Of a DNA stretch of 64,000 bases, positions 47,078-57,917 are shown piece after piece. Source of the stretch: Congeria kusceri. Taxonomy: Eukaryota > Mollusca > Bivalvia > Myida > Dreissenidae. A program made the position numbers and the translations under genes. Location of the stretch: positions 82,756,204 to 82,820,203 of the forward strand of contig CM051024.1 of assembly GCA_027627225.1 (NCBI GenBank). Reading direction: 5' to 3'. The notes under the pieces are model-generated. The model saw only the letters and a program-made list of their open reading frames with translations, was not told the origin of the DNA and ran no database searches. Within the stretch, counting starts at the first letter, position 1, and each line of letters opens with the position of its first letter.

Positions 47078-47957
47078 CTGCGTTGTGCATTACTGAATAT
47101 TCAGGGTCTTTCCACGCGCAGATCGAACAAACTCCACTCACAACAACTTCATAATATATTTAACTGTCATGATATTGTTTTGTTGACTGAAACATAGGCA
47201 CATGAGTTTTCAAACTTAAATTCAATTGATTTGAGCCTTACGAATTTAACAGAACTGAAAAATTAAAAACTAGCCAACGAGCGTCAGATGGTATTATTGT
47301 GTATGTACGAAATGAATATGTCAGTAAGAATACTTCAGTTTTTCACTCACAAGATGATATTGTATGCCTAAAAAGTGAGGCATCTAAAGTCAGCCTTAGC
47401 AATGATTTATTTTTATATGTCTGTGTTATGTTGTCCCTGCGGGTAGTTCCCGACAAGGTTTACTAAATTGTCATACATTTGACCGATTATTAGAGATTAT
47501 TATTAATCTTGATTTTAAACATGTAAATGGCTTCAATGTAATTGTTTGGGGCGATATGAACCTACATACGTCAGACTTGCAAGATTTTGTTCATCATGAG
47601 AATTGTAAAAATATCGATTTCTTTCCTAATGGCTATTTACCTGATGAATGCAAGTTATGCTTCTCTCAAGATGAAGGGCGTTTAAATAGTAACGGATTGT
47701 ATTTGTTAGATTTATGTAAACAAACCGGGCTGCGTATATTGAACGGTAGAGTGCATGGGGATTTACAGGGTAAATATACGATTGTAAGCATAACTGGTTC
47801 GAGTGTAGTTGACTATGTTTTAGCTTCTCCAAACATATTTCAATATATTAACACATTTTGTGTTAATGAACCAAATATTTTATCGGACCATTGTTTAACA
47901 GATTTTTCATTTCTTTTAAGAATCCAAATACACATACTGAACAAAGTAGTACTTTAA
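47078..47957 (+). pseudogene. LINE APE-type endonuclease
   Basis: 'LNIQGLSTRRSNKL' and 'DIVLLTET' correspond to the N-terminal catalytic Asn and Glu motifs of APE-like endonucleases. A TAG follows immediately where a Trp codon is expected. Further on 'VIVWGDMNLHTSDLQDF' carries the GDxN motif, and 'SSVVDYVLAS' plus 'NILSDHCLTDFSF' carry the D-Y and S-D-H motifs. At least two stops and a frameshift separate these parts. The endonuclease would nick target DNA to prime reverse transcription. Confidence 0.75.
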
Positions 47958-48129
47958 CGCAACAAGCGTATACATATGCTTGGAACACTGAACAAAAAAG
48001 TACATATGTTATCCTCAGAAGAATTTATTGATAAAATGAATGGATGGGTAAATAGTGTAAATACATGTTGTATTTAAATGAAATTGATGTATGTATAACG
48101 GTTTTTAGTGATATTTTTTGATGGAATAG

Positions 48130-49370
48130 TCTCCCTTTATTTAAACGAAAAAATAAAGCTCAGAGTCAGTTTAATAATTTTTGGAACAATAATAAAGAAT
48201 GGTTTAACTCTGATTGTGCAGAGAAGATAAATCTTCTATAGGCACTTGAACTTATATAGAAATAATAAAACCGATGAAAACAGGCGTAACTTTATAGATG
48301 CTAGAACACAAAATAAGAATTGTATAAGAAAATCAAAATTTGAATATTATTTAAGCCAAACTAATATATTATTAGAGGCTAGATTTAAAAATGCCAAATT
48401 ATATTGGAAAATGTTGAAAGATTCCGCAGGTTCTCATAAATCAAATATTACATTAGACACATAAAATCAATACTTTCAGTGGTTTATTAACAATCCAGAC
48501 AGCACATTTTTTACACCCGATGTAGATGTTCTATACTTTATAGAGATATATGCAAACGATTAATTTAAAACTATTTCTGAAGATTTAATTTTGCCCATAT
48601 CAATAAAAGAAATTTAAAAGGCTCAAAAAGAAAACTAACCTAGTAAGAGTGCAGGACCTGATTTGTATTTAAACGAATTTTTCATTCATGGCAAAGACGT
48701 TCGAACGCCGTATTTGCATGTACTCTTTAATAATATTTTTACATTAGGGTGCTTTCCATCTTTATGGTCTGAGGGTTACGTATTACCACTACATAAAAAA
48801 GGCAGTATAAACGAAGTCAATAATTACAGAGGTATAACTTTGCTTAGTACTCTTGGAAAACTTTTCACAAAAATTTAAATAACAGATTAACTGATTGGGC
48901 TCAACGATGTTATGTTTATATTAAAGCACAGACAAGATTTCGATCGCATATGAGCACAGTCGATAATATATTTGTATTGCAAGGTTTATTAACGCATGTT
49001 TTAAATCAAGGCAAACAATTATATTGTGTTTTTATAGATTTCACTAAGGCCTTTGATTATACTGTTAGAGACAACCTATGGTTTAAGTTAATTAAATTGG
49101 GTATGCATGGAAATATACTTAATGTAATGAAATCAATGGATAACGCTATCAAAAAGTGAAAGCTTTTTATGCATGCTGAGCGTTCGTCAGGGTGATTGTG
49201 TGTCTCCACTTTTGTTTTCAATGTACCTTATTGATTTGGAAACCGAATTTTAAACGTTATAGATATTACTCTTTTAAAATGTTCCTTTTACTTTACGCCG
49301 ACGGTATGATAATTTTTGCTCATACCGTGGAAGAATTGCAAATCGGCTTAGATTTATAACAGGAGTACTG
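48130..49370 (+). pseudogene. LINE reverse transcriptase
   Basis: 'SAGPDLYLNEF', 'LPLHKKGSINEVNNYRGITL' and 'LSTLGKLFTKI' (RT domain 1-2), then 'FIDFTKAFDYTVRDNLW' (motif A with its Asp) and the motif C equivalent 'LYADGMIIF' near 49293, in which the second Asp of YADD is Gly. There are stops at 48616, 48643, about 48876 and several after 49159. A missing catalytic Asp plus multiple stops make it dead. Confidence 0.78.
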
Positions 49371-49599
49371 ACTTAAGTGGAAACTTGTCGTTAATACTGT
49401 AAAGTCTAAAATAATGATTTTCCATAAAGGCAGTCGCCATCTGCCAATATGTTTTACTATAATAACAAAACTATAGATATTGTAAACCGATTTAATTATC
49501 TTGGTATTTAATTCACACCTTGTGGTTCATTCTGCGATGCCGCAACCCACTTGCTGGGCAGGCTCTTAAAGCTATTTTTAAACTGAAAAAATATTTGTA

Positions 49600-50380
49600 T
49601 AAATTTACGGACATTCCATGAAGTCACAAACTTGATCTTTTGGATAAACTAATAACTCCAATTCTTAAATACGGGAGCGAAGTGTGGGGATTTGTTAAAG
49701 GTATGCCTATTGAACGGATTCATATGCAATTTTGTAAACAAATATTTGTTGTAAAACGATGCACCCAAAATTACGTTGTTTATGTTGAGCTTGGACGTGT
49801 TAACTTTCAGTCCAGAAGATATATTGATATTATTAAATATTGCATAATTTTAACAAGAAAGTATATTTGACCATGTAAAACGATAGTGATAAATATCAAT
49901 ACAAGAAAAATAGGTGTACATTGTTAAGAAATCTATTCAGTAATTTGGGTTTTTATGTTGCTTGGCTTTTTCAAGATGATGGAGATAAGAACATGTTTAT
50001 TTCAGCTGTTAGACAAAGATTGAGCGACACGTTTATTCAGAATTGGAATGAAAGACTTCAAAACGCTGTAGGGCTAACTTATACAAACATATTGCTATAT
50101 TTCAATTTCAACCATACTTGAATTTTTGTCATGTCAAGAAATTTCGAGCAAGTTTATCTAAATTACGCATGTCGTCACATTGATTGTGTATTGAGAGCGG
50201 CAGATGGGCTAGACCCACTCCTTTTCCATTAGATCAAAGAAAATGTACCGTTTGCTATAAACTTGAAGATTAGTTTATTTTTATCCTTAAATGTAAATTA
50301 TATACGGAACTAAGAGTAACATACATTCCATTATATTACCGACAAAGACCAAATACGCTCACATTTATACGCGGTCTGTA
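49600..50380 (+). pseudogene. LINE C-terminal region
   Basis: 'ILKYGSEVWGFVKGMPIERI' then 'VYVELGRVNFQSRRYIDIIK' and, past several breaks, 'FRASLSKLRMSSH', 'CIESGRWARPTPFPLDQRKC' and 'TELRVTYIPLYYRQRPNTLT'. The same sequence of blocks is intact in the younger copy at 52872-53678, confirming common family membership. The end of homology near 50380 falls just before the 'ggcgccacctc' repeat. Confidence 0.75.
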
Positions 50381-50382
50381 AG

Positions 50383-50460
50383 CACTGGCGCCACCTCTTT
50401 TTGGAGATGCATTGGAAAAAGAGCCAATTATACTTTCGAGGTGGAGCTAATGACAGGGAG
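50383..50460. repeat. 'ggcgccacctc ... gaggtggagct' short inverted motif
   Basis: 'actggcgccacctctttt' at 50383 and 'cgaggtggagctaatgac' near 50439 are roughly inverted. The same 'ggtggagcc' or 'ggcgcca' words recur at the inner ends of the inverted duplication (50825-50858 and 51775-51830). Confidence 0.4.
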
Positions 50461-50486
50461 TAGTAGGAAAAAGCCAAGAGTGATAG

Positions 50487-50862
50487 AAGGTGAGTTTGGT
50501 TTTATATATTTTATGACAATTGTAGACACTGTTTTTAAAAATCAGTCAATGTAGTGTGATTCAGAAACAATTTTACCTTCCAACAATGTCGAGAAATATG
50601 AAGCCACAACTCATTTCAAAACGTTAGGTCTTGTATAAGTCGTGACCATTTGGAAATTGAATTAGATAATTTATGAGTTTAAACGTGATAAGACATAATG
50701 TACAGATAATTAGAGCAGTAATAGCATAAAATAATTTATTTCGAAATGTAATTTGTGCTACGTTATCAAAAATGTTGGTTTGAGGTCGATTACACATATT
50801 ATTTTGCATGTTCACGTAAGAGCTGGAGCCAAAGCAATGAAGGTGGCGCCAAGAACACGAGA
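50487..50862 (+). repeat. Left arm of a 370 bp inverted duplication
   Basis: Colinear in inverted orientation with 51775-52128 at about 80% identity by eye. Landmarks include 'taccttccaacaatgt', 'ataagtcgtgac', 'gcataaaataattt' and 'gagctggagccaaagcaatg'. The 63-codon minus frame within it is not conserved in the other arm. Confidence 0.8.
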
Positions 50863-51774
50863 TGGATCAGATGCATATTATACAGTTTTAAGAATTTACA
50901 TATTTTGATTAACGTGTCATTCTACGTTTCGTGACTCTAATCATGATAATCATATTTACCACTTAAATTGTCACAACTATAACTCAAGCAGTATGTTTTG
51001 TAGTGCATGAATACAGTTAATCAAATTCTGCCTGTCTGTAAAATCAAGTAAGGTGAAGGACTCTTTTAGGATTTGTAAATGAATAGAAATCTCATTGAAT
51101 ATTATAAATACAATTCCTACGAATAGTCGTCTTATCTTCCAAACTTTGTGTTGAATATATTATGAAATCTTTTAGTATTTGTAGCTAGAGTAAATTAAAA
51201 TGACAATTTGTAGAAAGGTTTCCCACTGTTACAGCTATGACACTACTTTATGATTTGTATATTTTCCTGGCTCGTCGTCGACGAGTACCATAGCGCATAC
51301 TGAATCTAAAAGACGGGTGCTTTTAACAGGTAAATAATGTACATCTTCTGTGTTAAAACAAATATAATGACAAATAAAAACAAGAACAAACTAATAATAA
51401 TAAATGACAAATAAAAACAAGAGCAAACTAATAATAATATGCTCATTTGGTTTGATATTGATTTTCTTGACATCGTGGTATACAGCAACCGACACGCCAA
51501 TCCGCCTATCTGTGTATTATCTTCCGCCCCTTCCTTTCATTGTTGTAGAGACATTTTTAGCTCGTATTAAAAATTTTTGTCACAACTGCTTACTGCGTTA
51601 TACCGAATATATTACATGTATATAATTTGTTAGTAGAAAGTAAATGGTAACAACCCTTTGGATTATCTTGTATATTTTGTCAGTATTGCATATTGATTTA
51701 TTCTTTACAAATTGGAGTATTGGATAAAAAAGATGGTATACATGCTGGGATAAAGAAAAAGATTATATCGTGCT
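50863..51774. other. Spacer between the inverted arms; no transposase seen
   Basis: A+T-rich with a 36 bp tandem duplication at 51367-51440 ('aatgacaaataaaaacaag'). Plus and minus frames at 51306-51625 are hydrophobic but short and unrelated to any domain I recognise. Confidence 0.5.
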
Positions 51775-52128
51775 TTGGCTCCACCTCCTGTCCTGAGCTT
51801 CACCTCCATTGCTTTGGCTCCACCTCTTACCTGAACATGCACAATAATATGTTTAATCGACCACAAATTATTTTATGCCATTAATGTTCTAATTGTGTGT
51901 AAATTATGTCTCAACACGTTCGAATTCATTAATTAGCTGGTTGGATTTCCACCATGTCACGACTTATAAAAGTCCTCACGTTTTGAATGAGTTGTGACTT
52001 AATATTTCTCTACATTGTTGGAAGGTAATATTGTCTTTGAATCGCTCTACATTGTCCGATTTTTAAACCAGTGTCTAAAATTGTCGTAAAACATATCAAA
52101 CAAACTGACCCTCTATCACTGTTCGATA
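51775..52128 (-). repeat. Right arm of the inverted duplication
   Basis: Complement of the left arm, with an extra inner copy of the 'aggtggagccaaagca' word. Arms are separated by about 0.9 kb. The outer ends read 'agtgatagaaggt' and (complement) 'agtgatagagggt'. No short target duplication was identified outside them. Confidence 0.8.
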
Positions 52129-52856
52129 ACATAATACATGCATGTATGTAATATAAATTTAGTTTGTTTGGTACCTCTAAGGTACACCACACATATTGCT
52201 TTTGTAATACAAACGATTGAATAATTTGATATTGTTGTCATAGTGTGTGTTATACCTCGACAACTGTACCATTAAATATGTTAAAATGGTTATTATTATT
52301 ATTTATTTTTTTATTAGTTGTATTGTTTAAGCCTTAATACTTTCTATTGTTTCGTTTCGAATAGGTAGTCTGGAATAAAGCGTTAACAATAGGAAAAAGG
52401 TGTACTTTCATTAACAGCATTTTTATGCGTTATTATAAAATTGCCTTTGTAATAATATATAATTATATCATAACCTTTTCATAATGCGAATTTTATAATT
52501 ACTTTCTTGTTCTTCTTTATGTATTCTGATTAAGAATCTTTCAAACAAGTTGATAATTTCAAACTAGTTTTACATTGTAATGTCCTATCCTATAATTTTT
52601 ATTATACATTTTGTTTATAGGGTTTGTTGATTCATATTGCCATATGAACTTCTACATAGTCCATATGTGTCAATATGTTTTGCTTATTCTTATGTTTCAA
52701 ATGTAATTGTGTGAACAACAGTACACTTATGTTTGTGCATATGTTATCTATTTGTAAACACTGTATGCGAAATATTGCCATTTCGGCTGTTGGCCTTCTG
52801 GATGGTATGTGAAATAACAACAAACATCAATAGGACAAACCATATCGTTTCGCTAA
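52129..52856. other. Intergenic DNA, no gene seen
   Basis: Nothing supported before the young LINE insertion. Confidence 0.5.
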
Positions 52857-52870
52857 TCATCTATAATTAG

Positions 52871-54018
52871 TATGGGTTTTGGTAAATCGAATGATATCGA
52901 ACGGGTACACTTGAAATATTGCAAATCAGTATTAGGTGTTAAACAAAGCACTTGTACTGCAGCTGTTTATTCAGAACTAGGACGGTATCCTATATATATT
53001 CAACAATATGTCCAAATAATAAAATTCTGGTTACATATTTTGTATTCAGAAAATGTTGTTATTAAAACAGCATATTATACATCACTAGATTTATACGAGA
53101 AAGGATACAAGTCATGGGCCTCGAGGGTGCACACTCTTTTAAATGAGTATGGTTTTAGCGACGTTTGGGCAAATCCTTTTAAATATAGCCTAAACGAATT
53201 TGTGCAAATATTTAAACGTAGAATGATTGATTGTTTTTTACAGAAACTTAGAACCGACATCGATTCTAGTGCTTTATTAAACCATCTATACATACATTTA
53301 ACAAATTCGTTTGAACCAGCACTTTATCTTGATAAACTGTTTAGTAAGACTTACCGCCGCGCTTTGTCTCGCCTTCGATTATCATCGCATGGTTTAAGGA
53401 TAGAAACGGGTCGATATGGTTCGGATAGACTTCCGAGAGAGGAGAGGACATGCTTACTGTGCAACAGTCACGATATTGAGGATGAATTCCATTTTATCAT
53501 TATTTGTAATTGTTATACAGAATTACGCCACCGCTTTTTGAAAAGGTATTATTATAATAGACCGAGTATGTTCAAATTCATTCAGCTTATTAAAACCACA
53601 AATAAATCTGAACTAATAGGTTTATCTAAATATATCTATTTCGCAAATAAACATAGGATCGACTTAATTAATATGTAACATCACTTTCTGCTGGATGTTA
53701 ATGTTAAGCGCCAAGTTACAAATGTGTTTTTCTTCGTTTTAAATATAATTGCTGTTATTGAATGCCACGAATATTGTCAAATCAATGACATGTATTGTAT
53801 GCTAAGTTTGTCGTTGTTGTTTGTATCTTTTAAAGGAATGCTTAAATGTCTATTTATCAGTAGTAAATATTAAACACACATCGAATATTTAAGAACATTC
53901 TCCAAAAGTAAACTAAATTTTATCAATCACATTCCCTTGACATGCTATTTCATTGAAATATGTACTATGTTTATATGGCTATGTACTGATTGTATTCGCC
54001 AATAAAATTGTCTGTCTG
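52871..54018 (+). mobile_element. Young 5'-truncated LINE insertion with 14 bp target duplication
   Basis: 'tcatctataattag' lies immediately upstream (52857-52870) and downstream (54019-54032), a 14 bp exact target-site duplication. The element ends 'aataaaattgtctgtctg', with a short tail of TCTG repeats rather than poly-A. The 5' end is truncated within the C-terminal coding region, as is usual for LINE insertions. The intact frame and perfect target duplication indicate recent insertion compared with the 45.8-50.4 kb copy. Confidence 0.88.
52872..53678 (+). pseudogene. LINE C-terminal region, open for 268 codons (5'-truncated)
   Basis: The reading frame is uninterrupted from the truncation point to TAA at 53676-53678. 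It begins 'GFGKSNDIERVHLKYCKSVL', includes 'YSELGRYPIYIQQYVQIIKF', 'RALSRLRLSSHGLRIETGRY' and the zinc-ribbon-like block 'RTCLLCNSHDIEDEFHFIII' followed by C, and ends 'YIYFANKHRIDLINM'. It matches, block for block, 49600-50380. There is no RT or endonuclease, so it cannot be active. The ATG at 52872 is accidental. About 340 bp of 3' untranslated sequence follow. Confidence 0.85.
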
Positions 54019-54032
54019 TCATCTATAATTAG

Positions 54033-56791
54033 CATAGCACTATAACTTGTTGCAATACTCTGGTCAGATTATTTAAACTACCAAACGTAAAAAACTTACA
54101 TTAATATAACTGTTATTATTTTAATATTTTAGTACTTTATATATTTTAACATGTTTTATATGAATGCATTTACAATGTACCACGCATAATACTTCAATAA
54201 TTAAGTTATGTACCTTGTGATGGCAAACTGAGGTTTTCGTATGATTTCTAAAATTTTAGTCGTGCATAGAGAGCTTATTATACAAAACTGAATCGCACGA
54301 AACGTTTACTTTGTATTTTGATGACGTCATTGGCACGTGCAACAAAATCACCTTACATTAATGTTCCACTGAAGTCTGACTTTGCTCCGTTTGTTTGTTT
54401 CATTAGAACATCATTTGATGTACAACAATATTGTCATTTTATTGAATCCCGTTTACATGTAAGTATTAATGTATAACACGTATATTATTCATGTCGTTTT
54501 TTTGAAATTCTAACAGTCTGTTATTTCCATGATCGATTAAATGGTGATCGTTTGTCTTTGAGCTATTGTTTTAGATTTCTGTTACAGAACTAATCATTGA
54601 AATATACACACAAAAAACTGCCTGCTTAAGGGTATACCTTAAACTACGCTGTCGTACCGATGTTTAATATAGTGTGCATTACATTTACTATCTAGTGTTT
54701 TAACAAAAACACATGGTCGCAATAGTTCCATTTCATTTTAAATATTTTTCAGTTGAAATATAATTTGAACATGTTTACAAATGGTTGTCTCATTAAAATA
54801 ATTAGTAATATATTTTGTGCGGACATCACTGTATCTAATTCCGTAAATCCAACAGCAACAAAAAGAAAACATACTTCTTCAAGCCGTTAATTAGTTGTTC
54901 ACATCTACATAGATGAAGAAATGCAATATGTTTTATTATTAGAAATAATCAGACCCTGACACAGTTAATCAAGTAACATAGTTTAAAATGATCACTGACA
55001 TCGTTTACAAGGCTATATTTACTGTAAATATAGTATGGGACAAAACAACACTGTCAATGCAGTTCGATAAAAAAGTTAACTGTTAAATGGCATTTAGCAC
55101 AGCCTCGAGCGCCCTTTAAGCTTTAACAGAAAGTAGAAAGTAGAACTTAACATTGAAATGACTGTTCACGAATAACAATGGCATTGGCGAAATAACAATA
55201 TATGTAACAATTTCTTTACAATATACGTTGGCAAGACAAATTGTACCTAGTTGCAAACAAAACTTTATTTTACGAAGGCTACTAATAATCCGTATGAGAG
55301 AAAGTATACACAGATATTTAAACGATACAAATGTGCGTTTGTGATTTTGTCCGTGGTCTCAACGTATACGCAGACGTATTTAAAACAACAGGCTTTGTGT
55401 AGCCTAATTACTTTTCTACTATGGAAGTTGTTGAGACAAACTATTTGTCAAATGACCACATTAAATATTTATTAAATGTCCAAAGGAATGATGCTACACT
55501 ACAGTGTACTTTTAAAATGGTAAAATCTCAAAAAGAAGTAATTTCAACCAATAAGAAATGTAGTGTTTATCGATGGTATGTTACTTCGTCCTTCTACGCA
55601 TAATATGTATTACATTACACCAAATAACATAAGCATTTATTATAAGCATGTTTTCCAGGCACACCTCCGCGCAGAAACAAAATGTATCAGTAAGTTGACA
55701 AGCATTGATAAACTATATGCATGTCTGAGAAATATGTTTTATTAAGTGAATAAAAGAGAAGTTGTATATTAATTTTGTTCTAATAAGCTGTCTTATATCA
55801 TCGGTATGTATTAGTATTAACTTAATTTTTTTATCGATAAACGTTAGCTGTATGATAAAGTCTAATGCTCAGACATACACATATGTTAACTAAAATTAGT
55901 CAAACACATAGTTTATACATTTTACTAAATCAACTGCATTGACCTTCATGAATCTAGCTAGATTTATTATAAAATAAGTAAAATGTTGTTTACATTTACT
56001 GCCATCCAGCATCATTCTCCAAAAGTATTGTTTAACATGAAAATAAAAACCTCCACAGGTCAATACGATCAATGCAAATGAAAAATGTCTTTAGTAAGAT
56101 GATTTATTATTAAGGATAATGCATTGTAAATTTATACCAGAAAAATGACACCCAACAATAAAAAAGTATAATAATAATAATAATAATAAAAAAAACAAAA
56201 AACTACGTAACCACAACACAACACAGCCCACAAACACGGACAGACAGCAGATGTGATTCTACATGACGAATGCATGCAAACAAAATCTTTGAAACCTTTC
56301 AAAAGAAAATCAAACAATTGGCAAAACTGAATTATATTGTAGGTAAAGGTAAGGTTCGTTTTTTCTGTACTTCTTCTCAATAAATCATTTTTTTGAATCA
56401 AGCTGCTTGTCGTATTCGCATATAAAATAAACAAAGTGAGACATGTTTTTGTATTGTAATAACTTTCATAAAGTCTCATGTTGTAACGAATTTTGAACCC
56501 TCACATGAAAAAAAAGTTCACCTTAAACCTCCTCTCAATCCTTCTCACATTGAATGACGGAGCTATGCAATCATGGTACGATTTTTATCACCAAGTTATT
56601 CCATTCATACTGTAGGCAGCGAAATTTTTATTGTACATTACACTTTCAAAGATACAGGTCGCTGCCTTTAATGTTGCATTGGAATCGTTTGCGCCGTTTG
56701 GACAGAAGGAATCGCGACTTACAACAGATTCAAAATCACAATACATGCTACGTTACATATGATAATGCTTGTTGTTTAAATTTTTTTCATT
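54033..56791. other. A+T-rich intergenic DNA, no gene seen
   Basis: Several 60-104 codon frames (for example 55251-55475 plus, 56132-56479 minus, 56554-56868 plus) have no recognisable domain. An (aat)n tract lies at 56168-56195. Confidence 0.45.
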
Positions 56792-57032
56792 TTATATTAA
56801 TGCCGAGTCAATGTTGGACATTAAGGACCTGTGTATGCTGTCGTTGTGGCTTGTGCAATTTCCAATAAGCCGAAAATTTTTCCATTTTAGCGTTTCAAGA
56901 CTCTGGCGTAAATGATAGTAGGTTCCTCTCTGCACATTTATATTACGATTAACACAATCGTACAGACGTTTCTTTTCATGGCATAGTTGTGTAAAGTGCA
57001 AGTCGTCAGTGTCAAATGTCGACACTATTTGC
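56792..57032 (-). CDS. Candidate downstream exon of an unknown minus-strand gene
   Basis: Begins after a good acceptor ('tatatatttcag', AG at 57033-57034) and runs open to a stop at 56792. It encodes 'QIVSTFDTDDLHFTQLCHEK', 'KRLYDCVNRNINVQRGTYYH', 'LRQSLETLKWKNFRLIGNC' and a short Ser/His/Asn-rich end. Composition is charged and helical. Phase: the exon starts with the third base of a codon, which fits exactly the two leftover bases of the exon at 57389-57460 if that one ends at its GTAACC donor. A later donor within this block ('cag|gtcctt') could make the true exon shorter. No domain is recognised; a coiled-coil or four-helix role is only a guess. Confidence 0.38.
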
Positions 57033-57388
57033 CTGAAATATATATCGTTTGTTATCGGTGTGCTTAATCTCAAATATATTTAAATATATTTAAATAAAAG
57101 TATCGTTCTTATCATTAAAAAAACAACTACACTTTTTAAAATCTACGCTCAGAACATCAATACTGTTTGGACCATTTAAAACATATTACTGGATCCTTTG
57201 GCTAAATAATTTAGTCTTCACAATTATTATATAACATTGTTCCGTAAAGACAAAAGGTTAAAAGATTCCTTTTTTTTACTTTTGAAAAAACGCAAATACG
57301 AAATTGAACACTGAAATTGAATTTAAATGTAGTAAACTAATTCAAATGTCAAGGACGTGATTGATAAATATACATAAAGACAGGTTAC

Positions 57389-57460
57389 ATTGTGTGTTTT
57401 TGGTCATCCCAATATCGCCTCTTCCGATCCTCAATCTCCGATATCATTTTTTGCAGATGA
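57389..57460 (-). CDS. Candidate 72 bp coiled-coil exon of the same gene
   Basis: Acceptor 'ttcttcatatag' (AG at 57461-57462) precedes an open block encoding 'HLQKMISEIEDRKRRYWDDQ' then KHT. It ends at a GTAACC donor directly before an in-frame TAA. The peptide is strongly heptad-like and charged. Exon length is divisible by 3, and its 3' phase matches the exon at 56792-57032. Without splicing it would stop after HTM. The preceding exon was not securely identified; the open block at 57609-57917 lies upstream, but its visible donors do not fit the required phase. Confidence 0.38.
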
Positions 57461-57608
57461 CTATATGAAGAAAAATAAAAAGTATAGTATTTTCCTTTAC
57501 AATACTAATAACGTAAAAAAAAACAACACATTATAATTTGAAACAATTGAACGACGCTTTTATTTGCGTTATCATGTCAACATGCAGTATAAACAATCTT
57601 CAAGGAAG

Positions 57609-57917
57609 CTACTGAAAGACGTTCGCAACAATTTCTTTCAATTTCTTTTCAACGACATATTTTCTTAAAGATTTGCACAAACATACGTCAATGTATCCTA
57701 AAACTAAAACAGTTTTTAAATTGGGGTCACCGGCCTTGTTCCGGAAATAGTTGGTCCCGAATACGGTACCTTTCCAAGCACTTTTTTCTCTTTGGGTGAC
57801 TTGCAATGTGGAATTATATACAGCATTCACGTTCAAACAAGGATGGATATATTTAAATGAATCTTTTTTTACATGTTTCGTTTGGCAAATACAAGTGCAG
57901 TTTAATGATAAACGCGC
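57609..57917 (-). CDS. Open block of 102 codons, best preserved unit of a tandem duplication
   Basis: The minus strand is open from just after a TAA (57918-57920) to a TAG at 57609-57611. It reads 'LNCTCICQTKHVKKDSFKYI', 'HPCLNVNAVYNSTLQVTQRE', 'GTVFGTNYFRNKAGDPNLKT' and 'VLVLGYIDVCLCKSLRKYVV'. Cys-x-Cys pairs at each end and an N-x-T/S site suggest an extracellular domain. A strong donor (GTATGT) follows 'LGYID', so the true exon may stop there. Three further copies to the right have lost the frame. No named domain is recognised. Whether this is a live exon or a relic is undecided. Confidence 0.33.
   Translation of the reverse strand, partial: ARLSLNCTCICQTKHVKKDSFKYIHPCLNVNAVYNSTLQVTQREKSAWKGTVFGTNYFRNKAGDPNLKTVLVLGYIDVCLCKSLRKYVVEKKLKEIVANVFQ

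Larger units (their letters stand above)
45784..50380 (+). mobile_element. Old full-span non-LTR retrotransposon (LINE), inactivated
   Basis: Reads in order on the plus strand: an ORF1-like RNA-binding protein, an APE-type endonuclease, reverse transcriptase and a C-terminal region ending in a Cys/His-type motif, all broken by many stops and shifts. A 5'-truncated younger member of the same family lies at 52871-54018. The APE endonuclease and C-terminal 'RMSSH..IE.GRW' region place it among APE-type LINEs; I leave the clade unassigned. Its 3' end is uncertain, and no poly-A or target duplication was recognised. Confidence 0.8.

Noticed and set aside
53075..53293. Minus-strand 72-codon frame
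   Set aside because: Shadow of the intact LINE C-terminal frame on the plus strand.
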